A DNA stretch of 64,000 nt from Ammoniphilus sp. YIM 78166 (GTDB lineage Bacteria; Bacillota; Bacilli; Aneurinibacillales; RAOX-1), in the NCBI RefSeq assembly GCF_004522215.1, contig NZ_SDLR01000002.1:310001-374000 (forward strand), written 5' to 3'. Every line of letters begins with the position of its first letter. Positions within the stretch are counted from its first letter, which is position 1. The translations under genes were made by a program, and so were the position numbers. The notes under the pieces are model-generated. The model was not told where the DNA came from and made no database searches. It saw nothing but the letters and a program-made list of their open reading frames with translations. Shown here piece after piece: positions 8,816 to 17,918 of this stretch.

Positions 8816-10189
8816 ATGTTTAGTAATGCAGAACATAGTGCAGCTAAAAATTTTTGGTTTACGGCTATTTTCTGGCTGCTTATTTCAATGTTGGCGGGAC
8901 TCGTAGTGGCGATTAAACAAATGTCACCTGATTTCCTTGGAGGAACGAGCTGGCTAACGTATGGCCGTGTTCGACCTATACACACAAATGGGGTTCTTCT
9001 TGCTTGGTTATCGATGGTAAATGTAGGCTGTATGTTTTATATCGTTCCGAAATTGCTTCGTACAAAGTTGTGGAGTGAACGCCTAGGGAATTTTACATGT
9101 GTTTTATGGAATGTAGGAATCACAGCAGCGGTTATTACACTTGCAGCAGGATATTCCACAGGGGTTGAGTATGCGGAATTACCCCTTTGGTTGGACCTGG
9201 CAGTAGCCTTGCTTGCTATTCTTGTAGCTGTCAATGTGTTAATGACTATTAAGAATCGAAAAGAAAAGCAATTATACGTAAGTATTTGGTATTATGTCGG
9301 TTCGTTAGTTTGGTTGCCAGCGGTATACATTGTTGGAAATATTCCATCCGAGCTTGTAGGCGGTGCTATGCAAGCGAATATGAACTGGTTCTATGGTCAC
9401 AATGTTATCGGTTTATGGTTTACGACGGTAGGGATTGGCACCATGTATTACCTCTTGCCGAAGCTTACTGGAAAGCCCATTTATAGCCACAAGCTATCTC
9501 TCATTGGCTTTTGGACGATTGGTACATTCTACGTGTGGAACGGACCGCATCACTTGGTGAACAGCCCGATTCCATTATGGTTAATGAAAGCTGGTATTAT
9601 CCCTTCCATTCTTTTGATCATTCCTGTATGGACCGTACTTGCTAATGTACTAGGTACGATGAAGGGACAATGGCATCAAGTACAAGACAATGTGAATTTA
9701 AAGTTTTTAATTACAGCGATGATTTTCTACTTAATGGCATGCTTGCAAGGACCTTTCCAATCTCTTATGTCCGTTAGTGCAGTAATTAAATATACTCACT
9801 GGGTACCTGGTCATGCCCATATGGCGCCATTTGGAGCCTTCTCGTTTATCGGCTTTATCGCGATCTATTATGCCGTTCCTCGCATTAGCGGGAAGGAAAT
9901 TTACAGTAAAGCTCTGATGAGCTGGCACTATTATTTATCCGTAGCGGGTTTCTTGATCTTCGCTTTCAGCATGTGGATCGCCGGCGTAATGCAAGGCTTT
10001 GCTTGGATGGAAGCTACACCATTTATTGAAACCGTAAGAATGGTTGCCCCATTTGTAGCGGTCCGTGCGATTGGCGGTACCCTGATGATCGTGGCTCAGT
10101 TTTTCTTTGCTTGGAATATCTACATGACAATGAAGGCAGGTAAGGCATTTAAGGTTGACAGATCTGAGGATGTTTCCGCAACAGCTTAA
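8816..10189 (+). CDS. ccoN: cbb3-type cytochrome c oxidase subunit I
   Basis: A 457-residue, about 12-helix haem-copper oxidase catalytic subunit that reduces O2 to water and pumps protons. Visible metal ligands are His in RPIHTNGVLLAW (about residue 55, low-spin haem), YGHN (about 197, CuB), GPHHL (about 245, CuB) and HWVPGHAHMAPFGAF (about 329-336, the haem ligands). The GHNVIGLW and NGPHHL motifs place it with the C-family (cbb3). The frame is open to 8765, but ATG 8816 has a GGGGAGG SD (8802-8808), so it was chosen. First gene of a ccoN-ccoO-ccoS-like-ccoP operon. Confidence 0.95.
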   Translation: MFSNAEHSAAKNFWFTAIFWLLISMLAGLVVAIKQMSPDFLGGTSWLTYGRVRPIHTNGVLLAWLSMVNVGCMFYIVPKLLRTKLWSERLGNFTCVLWNVGITAAVITLAAGYSTGVEYAELPLWLDLAVALLAILVAVNVLMTIKNRKEKQLYVSIWYYVGSLVWLPAVYIVGNIPSELVGGAMQANMNWFYGHNVIGLWFTTVGIGTMYYLLPKLTGKPIYSHKLSLIGFWTIGTFYVWNGPHHLVNSPIPLWLMKAGIIPSILLIIPVWTVLANVLGTMKGQWHQVQDNVNLKFLITAMIFYLMACLQGPFQSLMSVSAVIKYTHWVPGHAHMAPFGAFSFIGFIAIYYAVPRISGKEIYSKALMSWHYYLSVAGFLIFAFSMWIAGVMQGFAWMEATPFIETVRMVAPFVAVRAIGGTLMIVAQFFFAWNIYMTMKAGKAFKVDRSEDVSATA

Positions 10190-10212
10190 AGCAAAAGGAG
10201 GATAAAGTTACT

Positions 10213-10704
10213 ATGGATATGGAAAAAAGTGCAGTTGGAATATTTATAGCCGCCTTTGTGCTTTTTATGATGGGGGCGTTCGCGACAGTTATATTACCGT
10301 TTTATGATGATCAAATGATGGCGACTTCTAAGAGCGCGGAAGCCCGTGCCTATGCGGCAGGGTCTGCTGAAGCGATGGGTCGAGAAATCTACATTCGTGA
10401 GGGTTGCAATACGTGCCACACGCAGGTCGTTCGTCCGGTTAAAGCGGATTTGGCCATGAATATCGGACCTGTTTCCATCCCAGGAGACTATCAAAATGAT
10501 AAGCCGCATTTGTTTGGTTCAAATCGAACAGGTCCTGATTTAATGTGGGTGGGAGCTCGGACTAGTGCAGAATGGAATCTAGCACACTTAAAGAATCCAC
10601 AGGAAATTGTACCTGGATCAACCATGCCAAAGTACGATTACTTAAGCGATGAGGATCTAGATAATTTAGTTGCATACCTTATGAGCTTAAAGCCCGCTCA
10701 ATAA
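10213..10704 (+). CDS. ccoO: cbb3 oxidase mono-haem cytochrome c subunit
   Basis: A 163-residue membrane-anchored cytochrome c of the CcoO/FixO family. An N-terminal membrane segment (about residues 8-28) is followed by an extracytoplasmic domain with one haem c site, CNTCH (about residue 66). The CcoO signature GCNTCHTQVVRP and the distal Met in GSTMPKYDYL are present. It is shorter than typical proteobacterial CcoO (over 200 residues), a compact form. The SD AAAGGAG (10194-10200) lies 12 bases before ATG 10213; the in-frame ATG 10219 is an alternative. It passes electrons from the CcoP-like cytochrome towards CcoN. Confidence 0.93.
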   Translation: MDMEKSAVGIFIAAFVLFMMGAFATVILPFYDDQMMATSKSAEARAYAAGSAEAMGREIYIREGCNTCHTQVVRPVKADLAMNIGPVSIPGDYQNDKPHLFGSNRTGPDLMWVGARTSAEWNLAHLKNPQEIVPGSTMPKYDYLSDEDLDNLVAYLMSLKPAQ

Positions 10705-10728
10705 AACCAGAACAACGGAGGGAATGAA

Positions 10729-10872
10729 ATGACTATTAGTACGATCTTGTTACTTACCATCATGGCGACCTTCTCTCTATCGGCAATTCTCTTGTATTTC
10801 GCTGCAAAGAAGACCGGCCAGTTTGAAGATGTTGAAGGAATCAAATATAGAATGCTGGAAGATGAATCGTAA
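10729..10872 (+). CDS. CcoS-like small membrane protein of the cbb3 operon, 47 aa
   Basis: A 47-codon gene with a good SD (GGAGGG, 10717-10722). Residues 4-25 form one membrane helix. The tail GQFEDVEGIKYRMLEDES resembles the conserved C-terminus of CcoS, the cbb3 assembly protein linked to cofactor insertion, which typically carries a QFDDLEGPAxRIL-like motif. The position between ccoO and ccoP is that of ccoQ in proteobacteria, so it could equally be read as a CcoQ replacement. The motif favours CcoS. It is 14 bases upstream of ccoP. Confidence 0.75.
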   Translation: MTISTILLLTIMATFSLSAILLYFAAKKTGQFEDVEGIKYRMLEDES

Positions 10873-10886
10873 GGGGAGGCACTGGC

Positions 10887-11294
10887 ATGGCTAAGAAAGA
10901 TCATAAAGGTGAGCATGTAGATGTCGTTAATGGGATGAAGACGGGACATGGAAAGATCCCTAAGTTTTTGATTTTCGTATATGCAGCACTAGGAGTATGG
11001 GCGGTAACCTACGCCCTGCTAGCAGGTCCACTAGATGAGCGGGATACGATGGCTGCACCTGCCGGGGTGAGTGCTGAAGCGGGGAAAGCTTTGGCTGGGC
11101 AATGTTTAGCTTGCCATGGAGCAGACCTTTCCGGGGGGATTGGTCCTGCGCTGGTCGGTGTAATTGATAAACTTGGCGAAGAAGAATTCATTCACGTCAT
11201 GAAGGCGGGAAGAGGATCCATGCCTGCACTTGGGGCAGGATGGTCAGACGATCAGATGGGTTCTATGATCGAATATTTGAAAACCGTTAAATAG
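10887..11294 (+). CDS. ccoP: CcoP-like mono-haem cytochrome c subunit
   Basis: A 135-residue protein with one N-terminal membrane helix (about residues 26-46) and a single class I cytochrome c domain. The haem c motif is CLACH (about 74-78), and the likely distal Met is in GSMPALGAGW. Proteobacterial CcoP has two haems and about 300 residues; this one has only one CXXCH and is less than half as long. SD AGGGGAGG precedes ATG 10887. It ends the operon and probably brings electrons from the bc complex or a soluble donor to CcoO. Confidence 0.88.
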   Translation: MAKKDHKGEHVDVVNGMKTGHGKIPKFLIFVYAALGVWAVTYALLAGPLDERDTMAAPAGVSAEAGKALAGQCLACHGADLSGGIGPALVGVIDKLGEEEFIHVMKAGRGSMPALGAGWSDDQMGSMIEYLKTVK

Positions 11295-11301
11295 AGTCAA
11301 G

Positions 11302-11340
11302 GGGGACAGTAGCGTCCCCTCTTACTCTTTTCTTTTAGTA
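11302..11340 (+). terminator. Terminator after the cbb3 operon
   Basis: GGGGAC (11302-11307), loop AGTAGC, GTCCCC (11314-11319), followed by a T-rich stretch interrupted by C's. Likely a moderate terminator. Confidence 0.65.
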
Positions 11341-11345
11341 TTTAC

Positions 11346-11381
11346 ACAGGTGCCCAATCTGATAGAAGATTAGGCGTCTGT
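11346..11381 (+). other. 15-bp near-perfect RNA hairpin
   Basis: ACAGGTGCCCAATCT (11346-11360) pairs with AGATTAGGCGTCTGT (11367-11381) around GATAGA, with one mismatch and two G-U pairs. No T-run follows. It lies between the cbb3 terminator and a 33-codon ORF. It may be a processing or regulatory structure; its role is unknown. Confidence 0.5.
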
Positions 11382-11416
11382 TTGAAGTACTAAACCCCTA
11401 GAATGGTGGCGAGCAC

Positions 11417-11518
11417 ATGTTGAGCAATGTTCAGATTATCTATCATATTGTATGGACCATCGTCGTGATTTGGATTATTACGATTACAATACACACCATT
11501 AATCGAAAAGATTTGTAA
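11417..11518 (+). CDS. Possible small membrane peptide, 33 aa
   Basis: ATG 11417 to TAA 11516-11518 encodes 33 residues, mostly one hydrophobic segment with two Trp (IVWTIVVIWIITITIHTI) and a charged end (NRKDL). The SD is weak (GGTGG, 11405-11409). A hairpin overlapping the stop codon (GTAAAGG 11515-11521 with CCTTTAC 11528-11534, then CAAGTTTTC) could end its transcript. The membrane-like composition and gap position between the cbb3 and ABC operons suggest a real peptide, but the support is limited. Confidence 0.4.
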   Translation: MLSNVQIIYHIVWTIVVIWIITITIHTINRKDL

Positions 11519-11593
11519 AGGGGCAAACCTTTACCAAGTTTTCTCTATATCGAGCTTTTTAATGATTTTTATAGGAGATTGAGGTGAGTTGAA

Positions 11594-12802
11594 GTGAATC
11601 GATTGACGGTGATTGCGTGGAGGAACCTAAAGAGAAAAATATCTCGAACGATGCTTTTAGCGGGAAGTGCAGGATTAACCGCGTTTATCTTATTTGCCAG
11701 TTACTTTTTCGTACATTCCATGGAACGAAGCATGGAAGCTAGCTCCAGCCGGTTAGGGGCCGATTTGTTAGTCGTCCCAAAAGGCTATGGAAACCAGGCA
11801 GGGGATCTAATCATATCTGGCACAGCCACTCCCTTTTATATGCCAGAATCCGTATTGGACCGAATTCGATCGATACCTGAAGTAGAAAGAGCCGCGGCTC
11901 AAATCTACTTAGAGACGGTTTCGACCGTTTGCTGCCGAACGGAAGGGGACTTTCCCATCATTGCCTTTGATCCAAGGGAAGATTTCACCCTCCGGCACTG
12001 GACGGCCGATAATAAAGAACTGGGCACTTATGATATATTAATCGGATCTTCTGCAGGCGGAGATAACTTCCTTTTTCATTATGATAACCAATATGTGGAG
12101 GAATGGGTAACGCTGTTTGGAAAAGACTTTTCCGTTAAAGGCGTGATGTTCCCGACGGGGATGGGAACCGACCATACGATCTTTATGCATAGGGATGCAG
12201 CCAATGAGCTGAATGGAAAAAAAGGTTCTGGATTAGAGTTTCCCGATCAGCATATTTCGATTGTCTTAGTTAAAACGGAGCCGGGCATGGAGAGCTTTGT
12301 CAAACGTGAAATTGAGAAAATGGACATCGGGGTAGATGTAGTCCAAGGAAAGGGACTTCAAGAAATGGTGAATACGCAGATTTTCCCGGTGAAAATTCTG
12401 AGTTATATGATGATCGTTCTTGTATTGATCATGAGTTCCTTGCAAGTTGCGACCATGTTTACGGCATTAATTAGCGAAAGAAGAAAAGAAATTGGAATGA
12501 TTCGAGCGATGGGGGCTACGCGGGGAGCAACCTACTTGCTGCTTTTGCTCGAAGCAGGCATGGCTTCCTTACTTGGTGCTAGCCTAGGGGCTTTAATGTC
12601 TGCAGCTGCCTTATATGATAATCGGATCCTAATTATGCAAGTGTTCCAGCTTCCCCTGCTGTTTCCAGATTGGGTGTCTGGACTAGCGATAGGTTTAGTG
12701 ACGACATTCGTAACGGTCCTGATTTCCGTTCTAGCCGCTTTTTTTCCGATCCGAAGTACAGTCCGAATGGAGCCCTATGAAGCGATAAGGGAGGGGGAGT
12801 AA
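11594..12802 (+). CDS. ABC transporter permease, FtsX/MacB type
   Basis: A 402-residue permease with an N-terminal helix (about residues 17-40), a large extracytoplasmic domain (about 41-270) and three C-terminal helices with the FtsX-core sequence SERRKEIGMIRAMGATRGAT (about 295-315). Two adjacent cysteines lie in the outer domain (about residues 113-114, VCCRTEG), followed by an IAFDPREDF stretch; both look like family features. Start GTG 11594, with SD TTGAGGTGAG just upstream. It pairs with the ATPase that begins three bases after its stop. The substrate is unknown; the family includes exporters and mechanotransmission systems. Confidence 0.85.
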   Translation: MNRLTVIAWRNLKRKISRTMLLAGSAGLTAFILFASYFFVHSMERSMEASSSRLGADLLVVPKGYGNQAGDLIISGTATPFYMPESVLDRIRSIPEVERAAAQIYLETVSTVCCRTEGDFPIIAFDPREDFTLRHWTADNKELGTYDILIGSSAGGDNFLFHYDNQYVEEWVTLFGKDFSVKGVMFPTGMGTDHTIFMHRDAANELNGKKGSGLEFPDQHISIVLVKTEPGMESFVKREIEKMDIGVDVVQGKGLQEMVNTQIFPVKILSYMMIVLVLIMSSLQVATMFTALISERRKEIGMIRAMGATRGATYLLLLLEAGMASLLGASLGALMSAAALYDNRILIMQVFQLPLLFPDWVSGLAIGLVTTFVTVLISVLAAFFPIRSTVRMEPYEAIREGE

Positions 12803-12805
12803 GGG

Positions 12806-13468
12806 ATGATTCGATTAGAAGAAGTAAAGAAAAGCTATCAGCTAGCTCGCGACAGCTGGAGCGATGCATTGCAAAATATAAACCTATCGATTGAAAAGGG
12901 AGAGTATGTTTCGATCATGGGGCCGTCGGGAAGCGGCAAGTCGACTTTCTTAGCTTTAGCTGGTTTAATCGACCGACCTTCAGAAGGAAAGGTATGGTTT
13001 GGGGATAAGGATGTAACCACATTGTCTGATAAACAGCGAGCGGCGATTCGGTCGCAGAAGTGCGGATTTGTCTTTCAGTTTCCGAGTCTTATTCCGACCT
13101 TAACCTCTCTCGAGAATGTCATGATGCCCAAGACAATTGCAGGTTCCTATGAACCCAAGGATGAAGGTTACGCTCTTTCCTTACTTGAAAAAGTGGGGCT
13201 TAAAGATAAAGCAGGACATCTCCCGTATCAGATGAGCGGAGGAGAACAGCGACGGGTAGCGATGGCTAGAGCCTTGATGAACGAACCAGAAGTCTTGCTA
13301 GCGGATGAACCTACAGGTGCGTTGGACTATGAAAACGCCATGATGATTATGAGGGTGTTTAAACAACTACATGAAGAAGGCAAAACCATTTTGATGGTGA
13401 CTCATGACCGGGAGCTGGCCATGGAGGCAAAAAGAATGGTGTGCTTGGAAAAAGGAAGGCTAGTTTAA
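12806..13468 (+). CDS. ABC transporter ATP-binding protein, LolD/MacB type
   Basis: A 220-residue ATPase with Walker A GPSGSGKS (about residue 39), a Q-loop in FVFQFPSLIPTLTSLENVMMP, signature MSGGEQRRVAMARAL (about 143), Walker B VLLADEPTGALD, and the H-loop His in MVTHDRELA. It energises the FtsX-type permease encoded immediately upstream (three-base gap, SD GGGAGGGGG in the permease 3' end). The VTHD end and the short size are typical of LolD/MacB-type, three-component-like systems. No accessory membrane-fusion gene is adjacent. Confidence 0.93.
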   Translation: MIRLEEVKKSYQLARDSWSDALQNINLSIEKGEYVSIMGPSGSGKSTFLALAGLIDRPSEGKVWFGDKDVTTLSDKQRAAIRSQKCGFVFQFPSLIPTLTSLENVMMPKTIAGSYEPKDEGYALSLLEKVGLKDKAGHLPYQMSGGEQRRVAMARALMNEPEVLLADEPTGALDYENAMMIMRVFKQLHEEGKTILMVTHDRELAMEAKRMVCLEKGRLV

Positions 13469-13500
13469 TTTATCCCCCACTTGTCTAAGCTAATAGTAAT

Positions 13501-13528
13501 TTGGTAAAATGATTTCTAGCTTTATAAT
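13501..13528 (+). promoter_or_regulatory. Candidate promoter of the valS T-box transcript
   Basis: TTGGTA (13501-13506), 16-base spacer, TATAAT (13523-13528) would start the RNA near 13535, at the base of T-box stem I. A second option is TTGTCT (13481-13486), 18 bases, TAAAAT (13505-13510). Confidence 0.55.
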
Positions 13529-13529
13529 G

Positions 13530-13791
13530 ACGATGACGTTGACTGGGAGGATTAAGCAGTGGAGCCATCAAGAGAGAGGAATCCTTGGCTGGAAGATTCC
13601 TTTGGATTGAAGCTGCTGAAGGTAGCCCGTGAGTTTTTCTTCTGAAACCCGAAGAAAGTAGGAAGAAACGGAACCCTACCGTTAGAAAGGGATATAAGGG
13701 AGCAGTGAATGAGGCCAAGTGAGGCCTATTCATCGCTAACAAAGGTGGTACCGCGAACTTCTTTCGTCCTTTGGATGGGGGAGGTTTTTTT
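13530..13791 (+). promoter_or_regulatory. T-box riboswitch controlling valS
   Basis: A leader of about 260 bases ends in the T-box core AAGGTGGTACCGCG (13742-13755), whose bulge pairs with the free CCA end of uncharged tRNA. The terminator is CTTCTTTCGTCC (13758-13769) with GGATGGGGGAGG (13773-13784), then seven T's; the T-box can pair alternatively to form the antiterminator. The most likely specifier is GUA (13622-13624, in GAAGGTAGC), a valine codon, matching the downstream valyl-tRNA synthetase. Low tRNA(Val) charging should switch valS on. Confidence 0.93.
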
Positions 13792-13826
13792 ATTTTTTAA
13801 AGGAATCGTCCAGGAGGGATTAGCCA

Positions 13827-16487
13827 ATGTCGGAAATTCAATCAACAAAAGAAATGCCAACGAAGTATGATCCAAAAGAAACCGAAGGGAAATGGTACGC
13901 ATATTGGCTCGAAGGAGAGTATTTTAAGGCGGAGCGGGCAGCAGGAAAAACGCCTTATACGATTGTTATCCCGCCACCTAACGTAACGGGAAATCTCCAT
14001 ATCGGCCATGCCTTAAATAATACTTTGCAAGATATATTAATCCGTACCAAGCGGATGCAGGGCTTTGATGCGCTTTGGCTCCCAGGTATGGATCATGCCG
14101 GGATTGCAACCCAGGCGCGCGTGGAAGGAATGCTAAAGAACGAAGGGACTTCCCGCTATGACCTAGGACGCGAGAAGTTCGTGGAAAAGGTGTGGGAGTG
14201 GAAAGACAAATATGCGGATATCATTCGTCAGCAATGGTCCAAGATGGGCTTATCTCTTGACTACTCCCGCGAGCGGTTTACGTTAGATGAAGGGTTGTCC
14301 AACGCTGTTCGCGAAGTATTTGTCCGACTCTATGAAAAAGGTTTAATCTATCGCGGCGCCTATATTATTAACTGGGATCCGCAAACTCGTACGGCCCTTT
14401 CCGATATTGAAGTAGAGTATAAAGAGGTAAAAGGGGCTTTATATCATCTTCGCTACCCGCTTAAAGACGGCTCTGGCCATATCGAAGTGGCGACCACCCG
14501 TCCGGAAACTATGCTTGGGGATACGGCTGTAGCTGTCCACCCAGAGGATGAACGATATAAGGACTTAATCGGAAAAACCGTCATTTTGCCTATCGTCGGA
14601 AGAGAAATTAAGATTGTTGCGGATGACTATGTAGATAAGGAATTTGGAAGCGGAGCCGTGAAAATTACGCCTGCCCATGATCCAAATGACTTTGAACTGG
14701 GGAACCGCCATCAATTAGAGCAGATTCTAGTCATGGATGAGACTGGCAAGATGAATGAGAATGCGGGACTTTACCAAGGGCTGGATCGCTTCGAATGCCG
14801 CAAGAAGATCGTGAAGGATCTACAAGAGCAAGGCGTGTGCTTCAAGATTGAGGAGCATATCCACCAAGTAGGACATAGTGAACGCAGCGGAGCGGTAGTG
14901 GAGCCGTATCTATCGACTCAATGGTTTGTGAAGATGGGACCACTAGCGGAAGAAGCGATACGTAGACAAAAAGAGGAACAAGCTGTTGCCTTTGTTCCAG
15001 ATCGTTTTGAAAAAATTTATCTGCACTGGATTGAAAATATTCGTGATTGGTGTATTTCTCGCCAGTTGTGGTGGGGACATCGTATTCCAGCTTGGTATTG
15101 CACCGATTGCGGAGAAATGACGGTTTCTCGAGAGGATATTCACTCCTGTCCAAAATGTGAAAGCGAGAAGTTAGAGCAAGATACGGATGTTCTGGATACT
15201 TGGTTTAGTTCAGCGCTTTGGCCATTCTCTACACTAGGCTGGCCAGAACAAACGGAAGACATGAAGCACTTCTATCCGACCGATGTGTTGGTAACCGGGT
15301 ATGATATTATATTCTTCTGGGTAGCTAGAATGATCTTCACCGCCCATGAATTCACAGATCAAAATCCGTTCAAGAACGTATTGATCACGGGACTCGTTCG
15401 TGATGCTGAAGGACGCAAGATGTCGAAGTCACTTGGTAACGGGGTTGATCCGATGGAAGTGATTGATCAATATGGCGCTGATGCGATGCGTTTTATGTTG
15501 GCAACCGGAAATACACCGGGGAATGACCAGCGGTTCCGTTGGGAGCGTGTCGAGGCCGCAAGAAACTTTGCCAATAAGATTTGGAATGCTTCTCGTTTTG
15601 CTCTGATGAACCTCGAAGGCTTTACGATAGAAGATATCGATCTTTCGGGTCCTTTAGGAACAACCGATAAGTGGATTTTAACGAGGTTGAATGAAACGAT
15701 TCAGGAAGTGACTAGACTGCTGGAGCAATTTGAATTTGGCGAAGCGGGTCGTACCCTCTATAACTTTATTTGGGATGATCTGTGCGATTGGTATATTGAA
15801 ATGGCGAAGCCTCATTTGTATGGGGAGGATGCAGCGGCTAAGAGGACGACGCAGTCCGTGTTATCGCATGTGCTTGAGCAGACCTTGCGCCTTCTTCATC
15901 CGTTTATGCCATTTATTACGGAAGAGATCTGGCAGCATCTTCCTCATCAAGGAGCAAGCATTACGGTAGCGGAGTGGCCAAAAGTGAATGATCACTTGCA
16001 TTTCCCTGATTCTGTTAAGCAGATGGGCTTGCTGATGGACGTTATTCGCAATGTCCGTAATATTCGGGCGGAGATGAACGTACCATTAAGCAAAAAAATA
16101 GAGCTAATGATTAAACCAACGAGTGAAGAAGCGCAGCACCTTCTGCAGCAAGGAGAAGAATATATCCGCCGTTTCTGTAACCCAGAAAAGCTGGAGATTT
16201 CTCTTGCATTGACTACGCCGGATAAAGTGGTTTCTGCCGTAGTAACGGGTGCAGAAATTTATCTGCCTTTAGCAGGTCTGATTGACTTAGATAAGGAGAT
16301 TGCTCGTCTCGAGAAGGAAGCGGAGAATCTTCAAAAAGAAGTCGAGCGCGTGGAAAAGAAGCTCAGCAACCAAGGCTTCTTAGCTAAGGCTCCAGAGCAA
16401 GTGGTAGAAGAAGAGCGAGCCAAGGGCCGGGATTATCAGGAAAAGTTAGATGCCGTGAAAGCTCGTATCGTTGAATTGAAAAGCTAA
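13827..16487 (+). CDS. valS: Valyl-tRNA synthetase
   Basis: An 886-residue class Ia aminoacyl-tRNA synthetase that charges tRNA(Val). The HIGH-type motif is in [15 protein letters not shown] (about residues 47-61) and the KMSKS loop in [14 protein letters not shown] (about 530). The CP1 editing domain with [19 protein letters not shown] lies between them. The C-terminus has the valine-specific coiled-coil arm (about 815-886, [25 protein letters not shown]). SD CCAGGAGGG precedes ATG 13827. It is controlled by the T-box just upstream and followed by folC, as in B. subtilis. Confidence 0.98.
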   Translation: MSEIQSTKEMPTKYDPKETEGKWYAYWLEGEYFKAERAAGKTPYTIVIPPPNVTGNLHIGHALNNTLQDILIRTKRMQGFDALWLPGMDHAGIATQARVEGMLKNEGTSRYDLGREKFVEKVWEWKDKYADIIRQQWSKMGLSLDYSRERFTLDEGLSNAVREVFVRLYEKGLIYRGAYIINWDPQTRTALSDIEVEYKEVKGALYHLRYPLKDGSGHIEVATTRPETMLGDTAVAVHPEDERYKDLIGKTVILPIVGREIKIVADDYVDKEFGSGAVKITPAHDPNDFELGNRHQLEQILVMDETGKMNENAGLYQGLDRFECRKKIVKDLQEQGVCFKIEEHIHQVGHSERSGAVVEPYLSTQWFVKMGPLAEEAIRRQKEEQAVAFVPDRFEKIYLHWIENIRDWCISRQLWWGHRIPAWYCTDCGEMTVSREDIHSCPKCESEKLEQDTDVLDTWFSSALWPFSTLGWPEQTEDMKHFYPTDVLVTGYDIIFFWVARMIFTAHEFTDQNPFKNVLITGLVRDAEGRKMSKSLGNGVDPMEVIDQYGADAMRFMLATGNTPGNDQRFRWERVEAARNFANKIWNASRFALMNLEGFTIEDIDLSGPLGTTDKWILTRLNETIQEVTRLLEQFEFGEAGRTLYNFIWDDLCDWYIEMAKPHLYGEDAAAKRTTQSVLSHVLEQTLRLLHPFMPFITEEIWQHLPHQGASITVAEWPKVNDHLHFPDSVKQMGLLMDVIRNVRNIRAEMNVPLSKKIELMIKPTSEEAQHLLQQGEEYIRRFCNPEKLEISLALTTPDKVVSAVVTGAEIYLPLAGLIDLDKEIARLEKEAENLQKEVERVEKKLSNQGFLAKAPEQVVEEERAKGRDYQEKLDAVKARIVELKS

Positions 16488-16503
16488 AAATTAAAAAGAA
16501 GAT

Positions 16504-16534
16504 GACGGAGAGACCCCTCACAAGTCTCTCTGTC
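16504..16534 (+). terminator. Hairpin between valS and folC
   Basis: GACGGAGAGAC (16504-16514) pairs with GTCTCTCTGTC (16524-16534) with one G-U pair. Only CTTGCTTAT follows, so it may be a leaky terminator or a processing structure, and folC could still be read through. Confidence 0.45.
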
Positions 16535-16562
16535 CTTGCTTATAGTGAAATGAGGTTGTGCG

Positions 16563-17918
16563 ATGAGACCATTTGAGGAGGCAGTGACCTGGATCAAGGG
16601 TTTGCAGAAGTTTGGAATAAAACCAGGCCTAGAACGGATGCAGTGGATGCTGGAGCGATTGGATTACCCCGAGCGTCGATTGAAGTTCATACATATCGCA
16701 GGAACGAATGGTAAAGGATCTACGGTCCAGTTTATTTCTCGGGTTTTAGAAGAAGCCGGCTATTCAGTTGGTACTTTTACCTCTCCCGCTATGGGGGGAT
16801 TGAACACTCATGTGAACTGTGACCATCAGCCCATGTCTGAGGATGCGTTTGCAGCGCTTGTCGAGCAGCGGATCCGACCTCTTGCGTCTGAAATCGAACG
16901 AACGAAAGCAGGTTCATTAACCGAATTTGAAGTATTAACCCTTCTCGCCATTTTATACTTTGCGGAAGTAGCCTATCCTGATTTTGTTATCTGGGAAACG
17001 GGGTTAGGCGGGCGTCTTGATTCTACGAATGTCGTTACCCCTTTAGTTTCTGTTATTACGAATATCGGATACGACCATATGAATATCCTCGGAAACAGCT
17101 TAGAGAAGATTGCAGCAGAAAAGGCCGGCATTATCAAAAATGGATTCCCGGTTATTACAGCGGAAACGAATCCAATTTCCTTTGAGGTCATTGAAAAAAC
17201 AGCTAAACAAAAGAAAGCTGCTTTGTACAGCTTAGGTAAAGATTTTTCCTATTCGCGCAAGTCCGGGATGCTAGCTGATCAACAAGAGTACTTTGATTTC
17301 CATGGGATCTTTCGAGATTATCCAGGACTTCGCCTCTCCATGCTAGGGGAGCATCAAGTGCAAAATGCGGCCCTTTCCATCATGGCGCTTGAAGTGTTGC
17401 GGCAATATTCTGCCGTGTGGTTTGAAACCGAGCATTTACTAATGGGACTGCAAAAAGCACAATGGCCCGGTAGATTTGAAATTGCACAAAAAAAACCATT
17501 CCTTATTTTGGATGGAGCACATAATATAGAAGGGATGAGAACTTTACTCCAAACCGCAAGGGAACGATTTCCTGGGAGAAAGTTTAACGTGCTTTTTTCT
17601 GTCTTGGCAGACAAAGATACGCAAGCTATTATTCGTGAACTGGTACCTATATGTGAAGAAGTGGTGGCCACTGAGATGGATCACCCAAGAGCATTGCCTT
17701 TATCCGATATCCTCATGCAATTTCACAATGAGAGTCCTTCCCTTAAAGTAAAAGGGACCCAGCCATGGCAACGGGCTTTCGAAGAATGGTACCAACCTAA
17801 TCAGGCAGATGATGTATTTCTAGTTACAGGATCTTTATATTTTATTTCTACAATTCGGGAAGCATTGGGCAAAGCGCAAGAGATTTGCCCCGACTTTAAG
17901 GAAAAGGCTGGTGAATGA
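16563..17918 (+). CDS. folC: Folylpolyglutamate synthase / dihydrofolate synthase
   Basis: A 451-residue Mur-ligase-family enzyme that adds glutamate residues to folates, often with dihydrofolate synthase activity too. The P-loop is IAGTNGKGSTVQFIS (about residues 45-59). The FTSPAMG loop, the VTNIGYDHMNILGNSLEKIAAEKAGI segment and LDGAHNIEGM (about 316) are family motifs. SD GAGGTTG is just before ATG 16563. It overlaps murC by eight bases. In B. subtilis folC also follows valS, but murC is not its neighbour there. Confidence 0.95.
   Translation: MRPFEEAVTWIKGLQKFGIKPGLERMQWMLERLDYPERRLKFIHIAGTNGKGSTVQFISRVLEEAGYSVGTFTSPAMGGLNTHVNCDHQPMSEDAFAALVEQRIRPLASEIERTKAGSLTEFEVLTLLAILYFAEVAYPDFVIWETGLGGRLDSTNVVTPLVSVITNIGYDHMNILGNSLEKIAAEKAGIIKNGFPVITAETNPISFEVIEKTAKQKKAALYSLGKDFSYSRKSGMLADQQEYFDFHGIFRDYPGLRLSMLGEHQVQNAALSIMALEVLRQYSAVWFETEHLLMGLQKAQWPGRFEIAQKKPFLILDGAHNIEGMRTLLQTARERFPGRKFNVLFSVLADKDTQAIIRELVPICEEVVATEMDHPRALPLSDILMQFHNESPSLKVKGTQPWQRAFEEWYQPNQADDVFLVTGSLYFISTIREALGKAQEICPDFKEKAGE

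Noticed and set aside
13485-13742. Minus-strand 85-codon ORF over the valS leader
   Set aside because: The region is a T-box leader on the + strand; the ORF has no SD and only reflects the structured RNA sequence.
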